Shown one piece after another: positions 38,265 through 51,000 of a stretch of DNA of 64,000 nucleotides. The stretch comes from Pseudoscleropodium purum (Eukaryota > Streptophyta > Bryopsida > Hypnales > Brachytheciaceae), in NCBI GenBank assembly GCA_963969395.1, contig OZ017797.1, forward strand, positions 806,001 to 870,000. Reading direction: 5' to 3'. The translations under genes and the position numbers were made by a program. Under the pieces are notes generated by a model, which did no database searches, had not been told where the DNA came from, and worked only from the letters and a program-made list of their open reading frames with translations. How positions within the stretch are numbered: the first letter of the stretch is position 1; each line of letters starts with the position of its first letter.

Positions 38265-41200
38265 CTAAACTGTGATTGCTGAAACACTAGCTGATGCTGC
38301 ATCTGCAATTCTTTCATGCTCCTTGTTCAAAATCTGCACAAACCAGAATTAATGTAAGACATAATTATACCGTTGGCAATCTGTTGCTGGTTACTAAATC
38401 TCCAAGAATCCCAAGTCTTTTAATTTTTCAGCACCGGGCCAAAGAGAATGGAACATGCATCTCCAGAACTCCATAGCCGCTCAATAACCCGCTAGTCCAT
38501 CAATCCAAAGAGACGACATCTCAAAGGAACTGGATTTCACATAGAGACGTAAGAAGCACGCATACCTTGTTATTTATGAGGTTGTGGAGAGCAATGACAC
38601 TTCGAATCAGAGAGGAAAGGTAAATCACCAACATCATGTCATTTGTTTTCACTGCAGAAACCAAAACAAATGATCAAAAAAGTTCTTTGGACGAAAAAGT
38701 ATGACTGCATTCATCAGTATAATTGCATAGTGGATCAGATGAAAAACCTGTAATACAATCGTTCCAAGACGCCTGAGATGATTTGCAACTGCCTTTCTCT
38801 CGACATAAATAGCAAGAAAATCTTGAAGTGTGACTTCTAAATAGACTCTCTAACGTGCCTGACAGACTGTTCTAGGAGTCTGGCCGATACTGAACCTATT
38901 GAGGACCCAACAGCAGCCTGAGATTCATCTAAAGACGGAATATCACTTTCCTATGAAAGCCAAACCCAAATGGAAGACGTAACCGATGAAAATATAATAC
39001 ACTCACCAGCGAAGGACTTAACCAGCTCATGGACATTGAGGTTGGGTAGCAGATTGAAGACATCCTGGTCAACAACGAGAAATTATCAGCGCAAGGTCAT
39101 TTTCTTATCAACAGCTACATCAGTAAGATCATTTAATTCCCTAGCCTAAGTTATACACTGACATGGTCATATATCTACCAATGCTTACAAATGTTAAAGG
39201 GCTTACTTGTAAGTGGTACAGAATTTCATGGTTCAAAGGTAGCTTGCCCTCCACTACAAGCTCTAGATAAGCATGGATCTCCTTCAACCGTACTTCCAAA
39301 CCTTTCAACGCAACAAGCTTGCCTCCCACCTATACCAATTTCAAGGGTATGGTCACAAGCAATCGGAGTGACGAGGCATTAAAAAAAATCTTGGCTACCA
39401 CGAACATGAGTTCACTGAGACAACACACGGAATTAACAAAAACTCCTGTATCCAGAGTTCGTCAGATATTTCATACTTCTGTAGCAAGCGTGCTGATAGT
39501 TGCGTCCTTAACATCCCTCAAAAGATGCTCTACACCTGTAGAGCAATACGTAGAATTTGCGAGTCAGATCTCCAAGACCCATGGCCACTGAAACTGCGTT
39601 AAAAAATATTCATTAGAAGTGACAGAGGAAATCACTGAAGTTAATTCAATATGTACCCATTTTCTTCCCTACACAGGTACTCTGTTTCCAGCTAATGACA
39701 GATTTTAATCTCCTAAAAGAAAAACAGTAGGTGAGACAGTCAATCATGTATGATACCTACCAATTTCCTCAGCTTCATAAGCACCAATTTCAGAAGCAAC
39801 GTGCACAAAAGCCTTTTGACTTTTTTGAGTGGCATCCTGCACCAAGAAAACCAAACCAATCCAGCGTTTCAAGAAACAGAATGAAACTCGTCAAGACGAA
39901 TTTGAAGCAAATGAAAAAAGGTTTTCTCAATCAACAAAAGCTTCCCAAGAGGAACTATGCATAACAGGATCCACTATAGTAAATCTCCCAAATTTCGGAT
40001 TCATTCCCAATTCTCAACTAATCACCTACAATAACGATAACAAACTGCCCCAAAATTCTAAATCTCCCTAGTAACAATCAATTGAGTGCTCAAAATAACT
40101 GCCTAGAAGCCAGTCGACCTACTAACAATTACGCAATAGCAAGTTCTGTTACTATCCCGGTTCTTCTGTTCGTTTAACACAATAAATGAGTATTAGATTA
40201 TCGCACACGATGCCTGAACTGTGCATGGTCGCTTACCTCTTTCACTTCCTCAACCGCATAATATGCCTTCGTAGGAATACCAAGCTCCTTAGGCTGTACA
40301 TCAATAATCACCAAAACTGGGTTTGGACAATAACTGCAGCAAAAGCAGATGAATAACTTCAGTAAGCGGTGGAACTCTTTAATACTCGCAACTATTACCA
40401 CTTCCAAGATTGCCTGTCACCAAATATGTATCATTTAGTAATAGGATTACGATGTGAACAAGATGACCATTGAGCGTAGAAGTCGAGATGCAAGACATGT
40501 CACAAGGCCAGTACCACAGGTATGGGTACAACGGAACTTACTCTCGGAATAATTCATGGATGTCAAGATCGTTTTCCCGAAGCTTAGGTCCAGTGCTGTA
40601 CCACCCTATAACATGCTCCTTGGCTGTGCAACCACGACCAAACCTGTCAGTTATGTTTGACAGACACAACTCCAACCTGCTTTACTCAAATTTCCACAAA
40701 AAGACCCTAAAGAATTACAGAGGCCCAAATTGGGTCTAATGTTTCTTTAGCATGAGTGGCTCATATGGTCATGGGGAATTTCTATTGTTCAATTTCATTT
40801 TTTTCCAACCAACACTTGCAATACTCGTCACTGATTCTGATGATATAGAATTTGGTCCCATCCAAATTATATAACCGACAATGTGAGCAATCCAATTGAT
40901 CATTTTCAAACCAAGAATCCTCGATCCTTTAAAGCTAAAATATGTTTTTAACTACAGGGCATCGTAAACCGTGACCCTGAATCAGAAAGAGAAAACTCAT
41001 TCAAAACATCCTTCCACAAACCTAATTCAGCAGCAAGGTAACTCCACACAGGCTACAAAGCCTTAGGTTGTTCGCCAACTTGAGCACCGACACTTAGGAG
41101 ATCCGAACATGCTCTCTCGTTAATACAAAATTAAGGTCTAACATTCCTCACTTAACAAGAAGCTACATTCAACATAAGAAAAGTTTTCAAGAAAATGGCA

Positions 41201-41974
41201 ATTCTCTAACACTAAAATGGCAGGAAGAGTTACCATTAATCCTCTTGAACATCTCGAACATCGTTTCATGATAGTTGTGATCCAAGAACCATATGCTGGC
41301 ATCCTTGTCATCTTCCTCGAATGGAACTATCCCCATCCCCCACCCCGCTTCTCAGCACATGCAGTTCACAAACAGCGAGAACCAATTTCCTAACCCTAAA
41401 ATAATGACTTCTCCATCCATCGCTCAATCAATAGCCCTCCTCAAAACCAGTGCAACAATAATTCCAAACATAAATGATCATAACATTCTATATTGACCAA
41501 TCCTGCAATCCGAAAGAGATCAAGCAAGTGCTCTCACCGCCCTCATTGAACCCTAAAATCTCTGAAATCCTGAAATCCCGAAATTTCCATCAACGGCAAC
41601 CCTAAAAAGGAATCCTAAAGGACTGAAAGGAAGCTCAGAGTCGATCGAAGACTGCAAGGTAAGAAATTTGATCCAAAAGTTATCGGCATGCACACGGGTA
41701 GCGTGAATCCAACAGTGCAAACTATTCTACAGAAATTAAACTCTCACAAATTAATCTCGAAAGAAAATTCTATCGCCGTACAACCTGCGAAGCTGTTGGT
41801 GATATCGACACGCCCGCGAAAAGTGGCCCCGAGCAGCACCCCCAAGACGCGCTTGCGAGTGTCTTTGGCCACACGGTTGTAGTTGTCGACGATACTCAGC
41901 AGCACCAATGGATGCACCACCACCTTCTCGATGCCTGTGGCCGCTGCGCCAACGCTGGTGCTGATCACATCCAT
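38265..41974 (-). CDS. RPN8: 26S proteasome non-ATPase regulatory subunit 7 (RPN8), MPN-domain lid subunit
   Basis: RPN8 is the MPN partner of the deubiquitinase RPN11 in the lid of the 19S regulatory particle, acting in nucleus and cytosol (family knowledge). Ten coding exons on the minus strand join in frame: 41974-41785, 41326-41234, 40623-40542, 40333-40237, 39836-39761, 39535-39477, 39329-39207, 39064-39007, 38651-38566, 38333-38265. They total 933 nt, 310 aa plus stop, the usual length. The start [20 protein letters not shown] is followed by the conserved [18 protein letters not shown]. Later blocks are [74 protein letters not shown] and [20 protein letters not shown]. The HxH zinc-binding motif of active JAMM enzymes is absent, as expected for this MPN-minus subunit. 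The tail after [12 protein letters not shown] is short and Ala/Ser-rich and is the least conserved part. All introns are GT-AG. Confidence 0.97.
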
Positions 41975-42340
41975 TATTGTGGTTGCAACAACACTCTACA
42001 CTCAAAGTAAACAACTCAACAAACAATCCACCAAACCCTTGAGAGTTGTACGGCCTCGTCCCCGCCGCAGCTATGGACGCCAAATGCTCATGAAGGGCTT
42101 GCTGGAATCGTCTCGCCGATTTCTGCAAATGCTGCAACGTGCAATAAGGGATTGGAGAAGGATGAAGAACACGAAGAAATTGAAGAGGGATTGAAGTGGG
42201 AGTGACCAGGCCAGGCTGGTTTCGTCCGTTCCGAGGTCAGGCTAGTTCAAATCATCAGAGTGTTTCTTCATCTTAGGGCGGAGAGTTGCCCTGTTCACAC
42301 CGCAAATGGACGGACGTCCGGGAGTTTTTTTTAGCTTGAC
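41975..42340 (-). promoter_or_regulatory. 5' leader and promoter region of RPN8
   Basis: The DNA upstream of the RPN8 ATG (to the right on the plus strand) is GC-richer than the intergenic background up to about 42340, then reverts to AT-rich. No convincing TATA box was seen. 'ggacggacgtccggg' at about 42308-42322 is a short CpG-rich palindrome resembling the pentamers of the hAT MITE at 15.2 kb, possibly by chance. Confidence 0.45.
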
Positions 42341-44010
42341 TGGCTATTTTCGTTCAATTCCATATTCAACCCGGTTATAAGGTAACAGCACCCATAACCG
42401 TCAAAATAAGCAATTCAGTAGAGTTAAAGGCATCTTTTTTTGGAAAAATATTTCTGCAGTATTAGCAACTGAAAATCCTGAATTTAAAAAAAAAAAAAAT
42501 TGGACAAAGCATCTAATTTCTATGAATTTTCAAAGTAGAACTTATTAGGGCACCCTAAATTGCACTCTAATAAATCTACCTTGATTCTCACAACAAAATC
42601 TAAAAAATTCAAAGCCTACCAATCACAATTAAGAATGGATGATGGTTTCAAGGTACTCTTGGAGACAATTTAAGGGCACTCTACCATCTAGTTATGGATA
42701 CAATAAGCAAGGTTTTTTTTTGGTTTTTGGACAAATGGTTATGTGGCCTTTCTTTCAAGAAGGTTTTAAGTTCATGGCTCCTTCATCATGGGGGTTAGAA
42801 TTAAAGGAGGCCAATTTTGAGTATACAATTTTGAATATGTAATTTTTGTATATGTTGGCTTTGGACAATAGATGAAATGAGGTTTTGGAAACATTGTGAC
42901 AATAGTGTGTAGGGCCATCATTACAGTTTGGAAATTTTTAACACATTTATCCCCTTTTTTTCTATAGGTTTGAAGCTGCCCATTTTTTTTGAGGAAATTG
43001 GGCATTTAATTGCCTAAAAAAACCCTGACGATAACGGTTATGGATGTTGCTACCTTATTCTCTATTTGTAGGCCACACTTTCATGTGCTAGGAAAGTTGG
43101 TGAACTTTCAAGCCATTTTCTTAAGTCGGTAAGGTATGTGCACCTAAAAGTGACACTCTCCTAATTGCGACAACTATCTAAAGCAATTCAAGGTTTCAAG
43201 CTCTTTCATGTCTTTGCCAACATCAGCCAACAAACAACAATCACCAAGCACTTCCATGTGACTATAAAGAAAATAAATGAAGTAGGATTGCTTTGTAATA
43301 AATCTTTTTTACTTGGTGAAAATGTCATTTCTTCTTATGTTCATTTTTTATGTGAGAACAAGTCAACTTGGGATTCACCATTGTTTTATTGATGTTGACG
43401 TCATTTGCAATAGAAAAATAGTCTTTTATATCAACCTAAGAATCATTATTATTATTTTTTTTTAAATTTCAATCCCAAAAAATTGAATAAAAAAAACAAG
43501 CTCATTACTTCATGATGTGGATGAGCATTATATCACAATTTAAAGTTGTAAAGAAATTTGTCAATAAGCTAGCAAATTTAGATATCATTGGACCATTTGA
43601 ACAATATCTCAACATTGAAAAAATAAAAATACAAAATCAACTAGCTCACCAACATATGATTGACATGATTTATTTTCCTATCCAAACAACAATTCAAACA
43701 TTGCATCATAAAAATAAAAACTCCTATAAAAAATATAACCATCATCTTCCATTATATTCCTTCAAAATATTACTAGATTTTCTTCATTCAAAAACAAATA
43801 AATAGTTTTTGTATCAATACTTTACAAACTTAAGGCCAATTAATAGGTTTTTTGTTACCATAAAAACCAAATAACATTTTACAACTTGTCTATACCTTCA
43901 AACAATGTATTAGAAACTTTCAAAATTTAAAATAGCTAAAACTAATTCAATTAAAAATCACAATGACCAAAATACTTGTCTTATTATGACAAAAAAATGT
44001 ACCAAAAAGA
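42341..44010. other. AT-rich intergenic DNA, no gene seen
   Basis: Plus-strand frames at 42639-42842, 43165-43392 and 43512-43805 have no recognisable domain and amino-acid compositions typical of AT-rich chance frames. No repeat was assigned. Confidence 0.4.
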
Positions 44011-44104
44011 GTGAATTGCAGTTTGTCCATTAATTAATAGCCTCCCCTCCCTCCTAAAAAACAAGAGCCGTTGATTTTTTAGAAAAAAAAAAATTACAAC
44101 AACA

Positions 44105-44127
44105 CCCCCCCCCCCCCCCCCCCCCCC
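44105..44127 (+). repeat. Homopolymer of 23 C
   Basis: An uninterrupted run of 23 cytosines within the left arm of the fold-back element; the right arm has only short G runs at the matching place. Length may be inexact because such runs are error-prone in sequencing. Confidence 0.85.
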
Positions 44128-44434
44128 TCCCCCTCCAACCTTTGATCTAAAAAAAACTCTAATGGATACTCCAATATAGATACATATACATTGATATGGA
44201 TATGGATACCTTGATATAGATCCGGATACATATACTAACTACATATTGGGATACGCACTTGGGAAACACAGATGTCTCATATTCATTGTCAAGTTACTTG
44301 ATTTTGAAAATTACAAAGAGGGGGAAGGGAGAGGCAGGTTCAGAAAAAATTTAATTTTAAAATATATTTTCTAAATTATTTAGGGGTAGATGGGGGAAGG
44401 GTAAATAAGAAGAATAAAATTAATTAAATAAATA

Positions 44435-44472
44435 TTGAGCTCATTGTGACAGTTTGTTCACAATGAGCTCAA
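44435..44472. repeat. Perfect 15-bp stem-loop
   Basis: TTGAGCTCATTGTGA (44435-44449) pairs exactly with 44458-44472 around an 8-nt loop CAGTTTGT. It lies at the left edge of the fold-back centre and may mark a junction between nested insertions. Confidence 0.85.
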
Positions 44473-44765
44473 AAAAGACACTTGTGTTTCATACTCACAA
44501 TTGAAAAATAAGAGGTATATTGGAGCTATTTTTATCTTTGATTCTACTACATTGATTTATTCCAATCAGTTTTGAACAAAATGAACCTACACTATATGGT
44601 TATAACATTTTTTAGAGATAATATATTTTTACTAATGATATTTGTGAAGATTCCTAAACTAATGAGTAGCACTAGTATACAAACAATGGTTAAAAATATT
44701 TCTCCCTTGTAAGAATATAATCTTTAGGGGTATAGTTGGTGAAGTTTAGTTATTAGGCACTCAAG

Positions 44766-44796
44766 GTGTATAGTGACACTTTGTGTCACTATGCAC
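44766..44796. repeat. Stem-loop, 10-bp perfect core
   Basis: ATAGTGACAC (44770-44779) pairs with GTGTCACTAT (44783-44792) around TTT. The stem extends outward by one G-T wobble and three more pairs. It lies at the right edge of the fold-back centre, opposite the stem-loop at 44435-44472. Confidence 0.8.
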
Positions 44797-45580
44797 TCCC
44801 CCCCCCTCAATTTTTATTTTACCACCCCCACCTATCATTTAGAATTTGATTTAAATTTTTTTTATCTCACCCCCCTCACCCCCACCCCCTCTTGTAATCT
44901 TCAAAATCAAAGTTCTTGACAAACAATATGGGATAATTGATCCCGTATCCAATACTGTATCCGTATTCAATATCCATATTTAGTACACATATTCAATATG
45001 CATATCCAGTACCCATACCTATATTCGTATTTGTATTCAATATTTGTATTTTATATTTGAATGGCTCAGATTAAATTTAACAAGATCAACATCTTCTGAT
45101 TTTTTAAGAAATCAATGTCAATTTTAAGGGTAAGCATTTTTTTTCAAAAAAATCAACGGCTCACAAATTTTTTGAGAGAGGAGGGGGGGAACTAATGGGA
45201 AATTGGGGTGGCAGGCAAGTTTCAGTGTATAGTCTATGAAAAAAATAAGGATACACGTGCAAATATCTACTAATTTATAATTTATAGGGGATATTATTTT
45301 TTGTCTACTATTTTTTTGACACTCTATGATTGTATAATTTTCTAATTTGGGTCATTAAAAAGGGTGCATACATTAATTTTAATTTCCAAATGCCATAAAT
45401 ATATCATATACTATTTTACTATAAATTTTTCTTTCCATTACAGTTTCTTTTACCCTATTTTTTTCCAACTCCATTGAAACTCAACACTTTTCCAATTGAA
45501 ATTAGTAAAATAAATTTGTAATCTAAATTAGAACCCTACAACACTATAAATGCACTTATGTAGTGGCATTTTGAGAGTTT

Positions 45581-45889
45581 CTAGTACAAAATCTGTAGAA
45601 TTATTGAACACTTTGAATATACCACTGACAAGACAACCCGGCCATCTCCATTAAAAAATTCAAGTTCATTTGGATCATATTTCAAAAGATATTTTAGAAT
45701 ATAGCTCCACGTGACATAAATAGTTAAGTACTCATGTTTCTTGCAAACATCCTTATATAAGTCTTCAAATGAAACTCTTTCCATATTTTTGTAGTTGGTT
45801 AATTTTAGAATTTTTCTAACTAATTGGGGGTCTGTGGTTATAAACATCAACTCAAAATTAGGTACATTTTTATCCCACTCCCATCCCAT
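45581..45889 (-). CDS. Unrecognised 102-aa open frame, possible gene fragment
   Basis: The minus-strand frame starts MGWEWDKNVPNFELMF and contains 'LLKYDPNELEFFNGDGRVV'. Its amino-acid mix (acidic, Trp, Gly and Pro present) looks more protein-like than the Phe/Leu/Lys-rich chance frames around it. No family was recognised, and no promoter or splice partners are evident. It could be a fragment of a decayed gene or transposon, or chance. Confidence 0.2.
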   Translation of the reverse strand: MGWEWDKNVPNFELMFITTDPQLVRKILKLTNYKNMERVSFEDLYKDVCKKHEYLTIYVTWSYILKYLLKYDPNELEFFNGDGRVVLSVVYSKCSIILQILY

Positions 45890-46187
45890 GTAACCTTGTC
45901 AATTCTAAACAATACTAGACTAATTTTTTAAATTAAAGAAAATTTTAGGAATTTTATAAATAGAAAAAAGGAAAACTTTTGAAATTAAAATATTGTGAAG
46001 ATTTTCAAATATTCTTTTAGAAAAGTAGTAAATATTCAATCAGACTTCTATATATCAAGTCTTCACAAATCATTATATATATAATTGACAATTCCACATG
46101 TACTATAAAAACTTTCTTTATCAATATGTTTTTATATATTGTCTTCATTCAAGTATATATTTTTGTAGATAAACAAGTACTTTCTCT

Positions 46188-47371
46188 TTAACCCCGAAAG
46201 GCTTTTGACCATGTTTTCACCAAAACACTCTAAAATTGTCATTCTAGTATAAGTACCAAATTATTTAAAAAAAAATATTTTTGGATACATGTAGCCACAT
46301 GATCTTGCTGTACATTGGTTTGAAAAGATTTGGAAAAAAATTCAGAAATTTTCACCATGTAGATGGCAAGATATTTCTGTTTGAATTGATGAAATTCATT
46401 TTTTGGGCCGTGCAAAAAAATAGGGCAACTACACTTCACAAGGTCATATTTGTATGAAAAAATGTCCAAAATGGTGATTACTCTTTGTATTCAGTCTTCA
46501 AGGTTACATGCTTGAATAATTTCAAATCATTTGGAATTGTACAACATATAGAAAAAAATAATAAGTAGAAAGAAGTAGAGTATGAAATAAAATACTAAAT
46601 TGATAAGAATTTAATAATGGAATTGAAAAATCCCAATCCCAATGGTTTTAATGTTGTAATAAACAATTTGCATCCTATGATTTTATTTTTTTCAAAAATA
46701 CTAAAAACTGAGTTAAATCATTAGAAGATTATTAGCCCCTTTGGAAGGCTACGAGTTCCTTGGGCTGTTAGCATTGGGAACAGCCTTGCAACAACTTGCA
46801 ATGTCAGTAAAAAAATTTCAAAAGATTAAAATTTTTATTTTTTAAAATTTTTTTATCATTCTAAATTTTTTTCATGTTTTTTCAGAAGAAAAAAAACCTG
46901 ACAGTGGATGTTCCCAATTTGCCATGGAAATAGGCCTGAAACAACCCTCCAACCTCCCCCAATCTCTTCTAATAAAAGGACTTCAAAGTTTATTTTAGAA
47001 TAGAGATTCTATAATTGCCCACAAACTAAAACTAATCACAATTTTCATCTCATTAATCAAAATACAATGATCAAAAGCCTTTCATTCATATATATATATA
47101 TATATATAACCAATTTCAAATTTTTATTTCTTAAAAAAGTGATTTTTAAAGAAATGTTTGAGTTCCCTACTAAGCAAAGGAATGACATATAATGCAATAA
47201 CTTTTAACCATGTAGTCTTGAAAAGTTATAAAAATTGTTTAGCCTTGAAGCTACTCCTTGAAAAAAATTATATGAAAATTTAGCAAAAATAAATAAAAGT
47301 TTTGTTCATAGTGAGTTGCCCAAAATTGCTATGTTGCCAAAAAAAACGCAACACAATACTTTAGGGATTAA
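46188..47371 (+). mobile_element. TTAA-bounded element T1, copy B (1184 bp with nested MITE)
   Basis: The left end is TTAACCCCGAAAGG and the right end ACTTTAGGGATTAA. 'gaccatgttttcaccaaaa' near the left and 'attgcccacaaact' in the middle align with copy A (23941-24873). The right 200 bp ('gagttgcccaaaattgctatgttgccaaaa') match the arms of the palindrome at 35664-35974 better than copy A does. A MITE of family M1 (46719-46974) and an (AT)n run at about 47089-47108 lie inside. No transposase frame is present. Confidence 0.65.
46719..46974. mobile_element. MITE M1, copy c, nested in T1 copy B
   Basis: The ends are CATTAGAAGATT and AATCTCTTCTAAT, the same termini as the elements at 16790-17060 and 17090-17360, with an A/T-rich core between GC-richer shoulders. 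In T1 copies A and C the corresponding site is uninterrupted ('gagtaagatattgaacttcaaag' in A), so the insertion happened after copy B was in place. The target duplication is not clear-cut. Confidence 0.65.
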
Positions 47372-48050
47372 ATATTTTGAAGTTTTTAGTACTTAATAGT
47401 TATATTTTTCTACAACTTCCATATATTCTACTTGATTTCTGCACTTGATTTCTTGACTTTCGCTAATCTATTGCAATTTACTAAACACTTGCACATACAA
47501 TAATTTAGCATTTCACTCTATAAACAAAAGTTTATGAAATATTGCAAGAGCTCATTTATAGGGTAATTGATCTCTAAAATTTTCATATCCCACATTTTAA
47601 CAAATATTTAGAAGAAAGAAGATCAAACAAATCAAACAAATTAAGAAATATAGCCTATAAAAATAATTATAAGTTACAAAGTGATCAAATAAACCATAGT
47701 TGATCTATTTTATAAACTACCTCAAAAAAATCTCTAAATGTGGATATAAATTAAGAAATACTAAAAAAATAAGGCAATAAATATCAAAGGTAGAATCAGA
47801 TAAAAAATTGTATATTATATGCCAAATTAGCCTATTAGCTACAATTATCATACCATAATTATTAGATAGTCTATGCAAGGATGGATTCATGACAAGAGTG
47901 GCCAAGGAGTTACTACAAGTATAATGAAGGGATACATAGACTAGACAAGTTGACCCAACTTTGAGACTAAGTTGTCTGTAATCTTAGTCAAGACAATACA
48001 CTTCAAGATCAACCCTCCAAAAAGATGAGCATATGATTGTAGAATTTATG
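47372..48050. other. AT-rich intergenic DNA, no gene seen
   Basis: Nothing recognisable on either strand. Confidence 0.4.
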
Positions 48051-48054
48051 AGCC

Positions 48055-51000
48055 TAGGAGTCTATATTATAAGTAGATTATATATGTTTATATTATAAGT
48101 ACCTATATTATAAACTCTTTGGGTAGTTGCAAGAAAGATTTGACTTGTTATTGTAGCATTTAGGTAATTTCTTTGGAAGTACTATCAAATTAAAAAACAA
48201 AATTAAAAATATAAAAATATGAAAAATGTACACACCTTTAAAAAGGAATTATATTGAGAAGGAAAAGTATAGATAAATATACTAAGTATGAGAATTTGAA
48301 AAGTGCAAGAATCTCAAGAAAATAGGTATTTTGACATTTTAATTTGTAAAAATATGGAAAACAATTTACAAAGAAACTAAAAATTGGGAGAACTTTATGA
48401 TGAAGAAATTTCACCAAAAGAATGATTTTGAAACCATCTTCAATGTTCAAAAATACACTCGTCGAGGAGCTTTATTAGCACACACATGGAGGAAATAAAA
48501 TAATATATTTTTAAATGCCTTGTAGGCACATGCTCATCTAGTGTGGGAATATGCCACATAAATTTTAGCTCTTGATCATTAATTTTGGGTACCCCCTAGT
48601 CCTAAAAAACCTTAAACCACAAAATTTGACAAATTGGCTAAATTGAAATTGAAATGTAAAATGATTTTTGAACTTTTTTGGAAAATAAGGGATCTAATTA
48701 CTATCAACTTATTCATCTCTACTATAAATTTCAAGTTATTAAAAATGAATTAGATTCATGCTTCAAAAGTTTTAGTAGATGACAACTCCTTCATTCCAAA
48801 TGTGATACAAAATAGTACCAATCTTTCTTGAAATCACCCCTTTTCTATATTATAGTTACCTATATTATAAACTATTTTCATATTATAGTGTACCTATGTT
48901 ATAGGTACATATATTATACACACCTTTATATGATTATAGGTATATTCCTACAACTAAGTTTAAGGCTTGTGGGGTCTTATCTACGAATTCATGTGCTAAC
49001 ACTCTTACAAAAAGATAAATTCTATAAATATACTTGTTTCCAAATTCAATTTAAACTAGACTTAGTGTAGGGACCTAATTTGGCATCCATTTGGTTCACA
49101 AATTGACATATATTCATGGCATACGAAAAATCTATGAACTAGGTTGATAGTCTTTTGTACATCCAAATTTATAACAACACTTCAAAATCCCATATGGACT
49201 TTGCCAATGCTAATAGTGCACAATTATCAATGACAAATCAACGATGCTAGCGCATGAGCACATAGGTGTGAGCCTACAAGCCCTAAACCTAGTTGTAGGT
49301 ATATACCTACAAACATTGAAGGTGTTTATAGCATATGTACGATCCATAACATAGGCACCTTAAAATATAAAAAAATATTTATTGTAACTATAACATTTGG
49401 GCATTTATAACTGTAAAAGGTATCTATAATACAAATTACTAGATTCATGAGCTCATTGATTCTATGCTCACATACTAGGAACCTATAACATAGGCATCTA
49501 AAATGTTTATAGGTATCCTATAATGATGAATGTTTCTATAATGTAGACAGCTATAACATAGGTGCTTTGACACTTAGGCTCATGCATTCATGATATTAGA
49601 CACTTGTATAAGTCACCCTAATCTTAACCTTGTGAAATTTTTGTTTTTGAAAAATTGTGAAAATTGAGCTTAGAAATGAATACTACAAGTTAATTATTCT
49701 GTCAAGAAGATACTATCATTGCAAAAAAAACAAGATTGTCTATAATACTCATATAACAAATCCAAATGGAATGAGTTAAAACTTCCCACATAGATAAAAA
49801 TATAGTCTATGAGGAAAAAAAGCTTAAATATATATTTGAAAGTTTTTGTGGGTTTTTTTCTACCTACAAAACTAAAATTTGGACTCATTGTACCATAACT
49901 GTTGCTCCTGGGCATCAATTGAAATAAAAATTATGATCCTAGAAAGAAGTGTCTTGTTTTTTATTTACAAAAAGTTTATAAACTCATGAAAAATATTGAG
50001 ACCTTAGGAGCTTATTAGAAATACATTTTGTCCTCCAAAGGAACAATAGGACTTTAGAGGTTAAACATGGGTATAGGCAATACAAGAATAGGGCTAAAAG
50101 CAAGTTTAAATTATTATAAATCTCAATGAAGACATCTGGTATAGAGTTGGATACCTCTTAACCCTAAAGCACTCCTACATCAAGAATATAGATGATGTGT
50201 AGATTAGGCAATATAGAACTTGTAGAGGATGAATGGATTTTATCCAATTTTTTCTTAGCTTTCTTGTGTCATTTGGCATTGTAGGAGGAATGGTATGTAG
50301 TAACAAAGTTTTCAAGTGATTTTCTACAAATCAAGGATTGCATAACTATCATTTTCAAATGAAATTTTAGGAGTGCCTATATCCATGGGGGGTACATTAG
50401 TGATCAATGATTATTTTGGAATTGTTCATTTGACAAGGGTTGCAAGATAAAGGACTATAATGTCTACCCTAATTGTCAAAGAACTTTATAAATTGATAAT
50501 TATTATTATACAATATTTTTGTTCACTTTGTATTCATCTATACTAAGATCCTAGAAGTTGTGATGTGGAGCCTTCAATGGAATTTCAAGATTCCAGAGTA
50601 GTTGTCATTTGACATTTAAGCATAATGTTTTTCAATTTCAAGATCAATTGAAGTGATGCTTTTGCCTTCATTGCTTAAGTTTGCAAATAACTGTTCATTT
50701 AAAAGTATTTCAAAACCAATACCTGTCAAACTCAAATGTCACCAAATTCAAGAGTCATGTTAGTTGTTCCTACTTGAGTACTTTGTCATCTTAAGGATAC
50801 ACCCAATGTTCTTGGGATATATATTATTTTTTTTAATAGGAAAATACAACATGAACGAAAGGTCCAAATGTAAAATGTGAATAGTCATGTCAATTCCAAG
50901 CTTTACAAATTCATGTGGCTTCTTTATCACTATATGTTGCAAAGAAAAAAGCATACTAGAGAGCTCCACTATGAAATCATGAATCCTCTCATTTTTCCTA

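Larger units (their letters stand above)
44012..45232. mobile_element. Large fold-back element with GATAC-type subterminal repeats
   Basis: The two sides are inverted copies. GAGCCGTTGATTTTTT at 44065-44080 is exactly complementary to 45147-45162. Outside these lie pyrimidine-rich 'cctcccctccctcc' on the left and purine-rich 'gagaggaggggggg' on the right. Inside lie many imperfect 'gatac / ggata' words on the left (44160-44250) and their complements 'gtatcc / tatcc' on the right (44930-45060). A ~350-bp centre carries two tight palindromes. Boundaries are approximate and no target duplication was resolved. No transposase is present. Confidence 0.6.

Noticed and set aside
41751..42194. Overlapping open frames on both strands over the RPN8 first exon and promoter
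   Set aside because: The minus-strand frame starting at 41974 is the conserved RPN8 N-terminus; the others only reflect high GC and lack domains.
47085..47110. (AT)n run as a regulatory element
   Set aside because: Simple dinucleotide repeat inside a transposon copy, common in AT-rich DNA.
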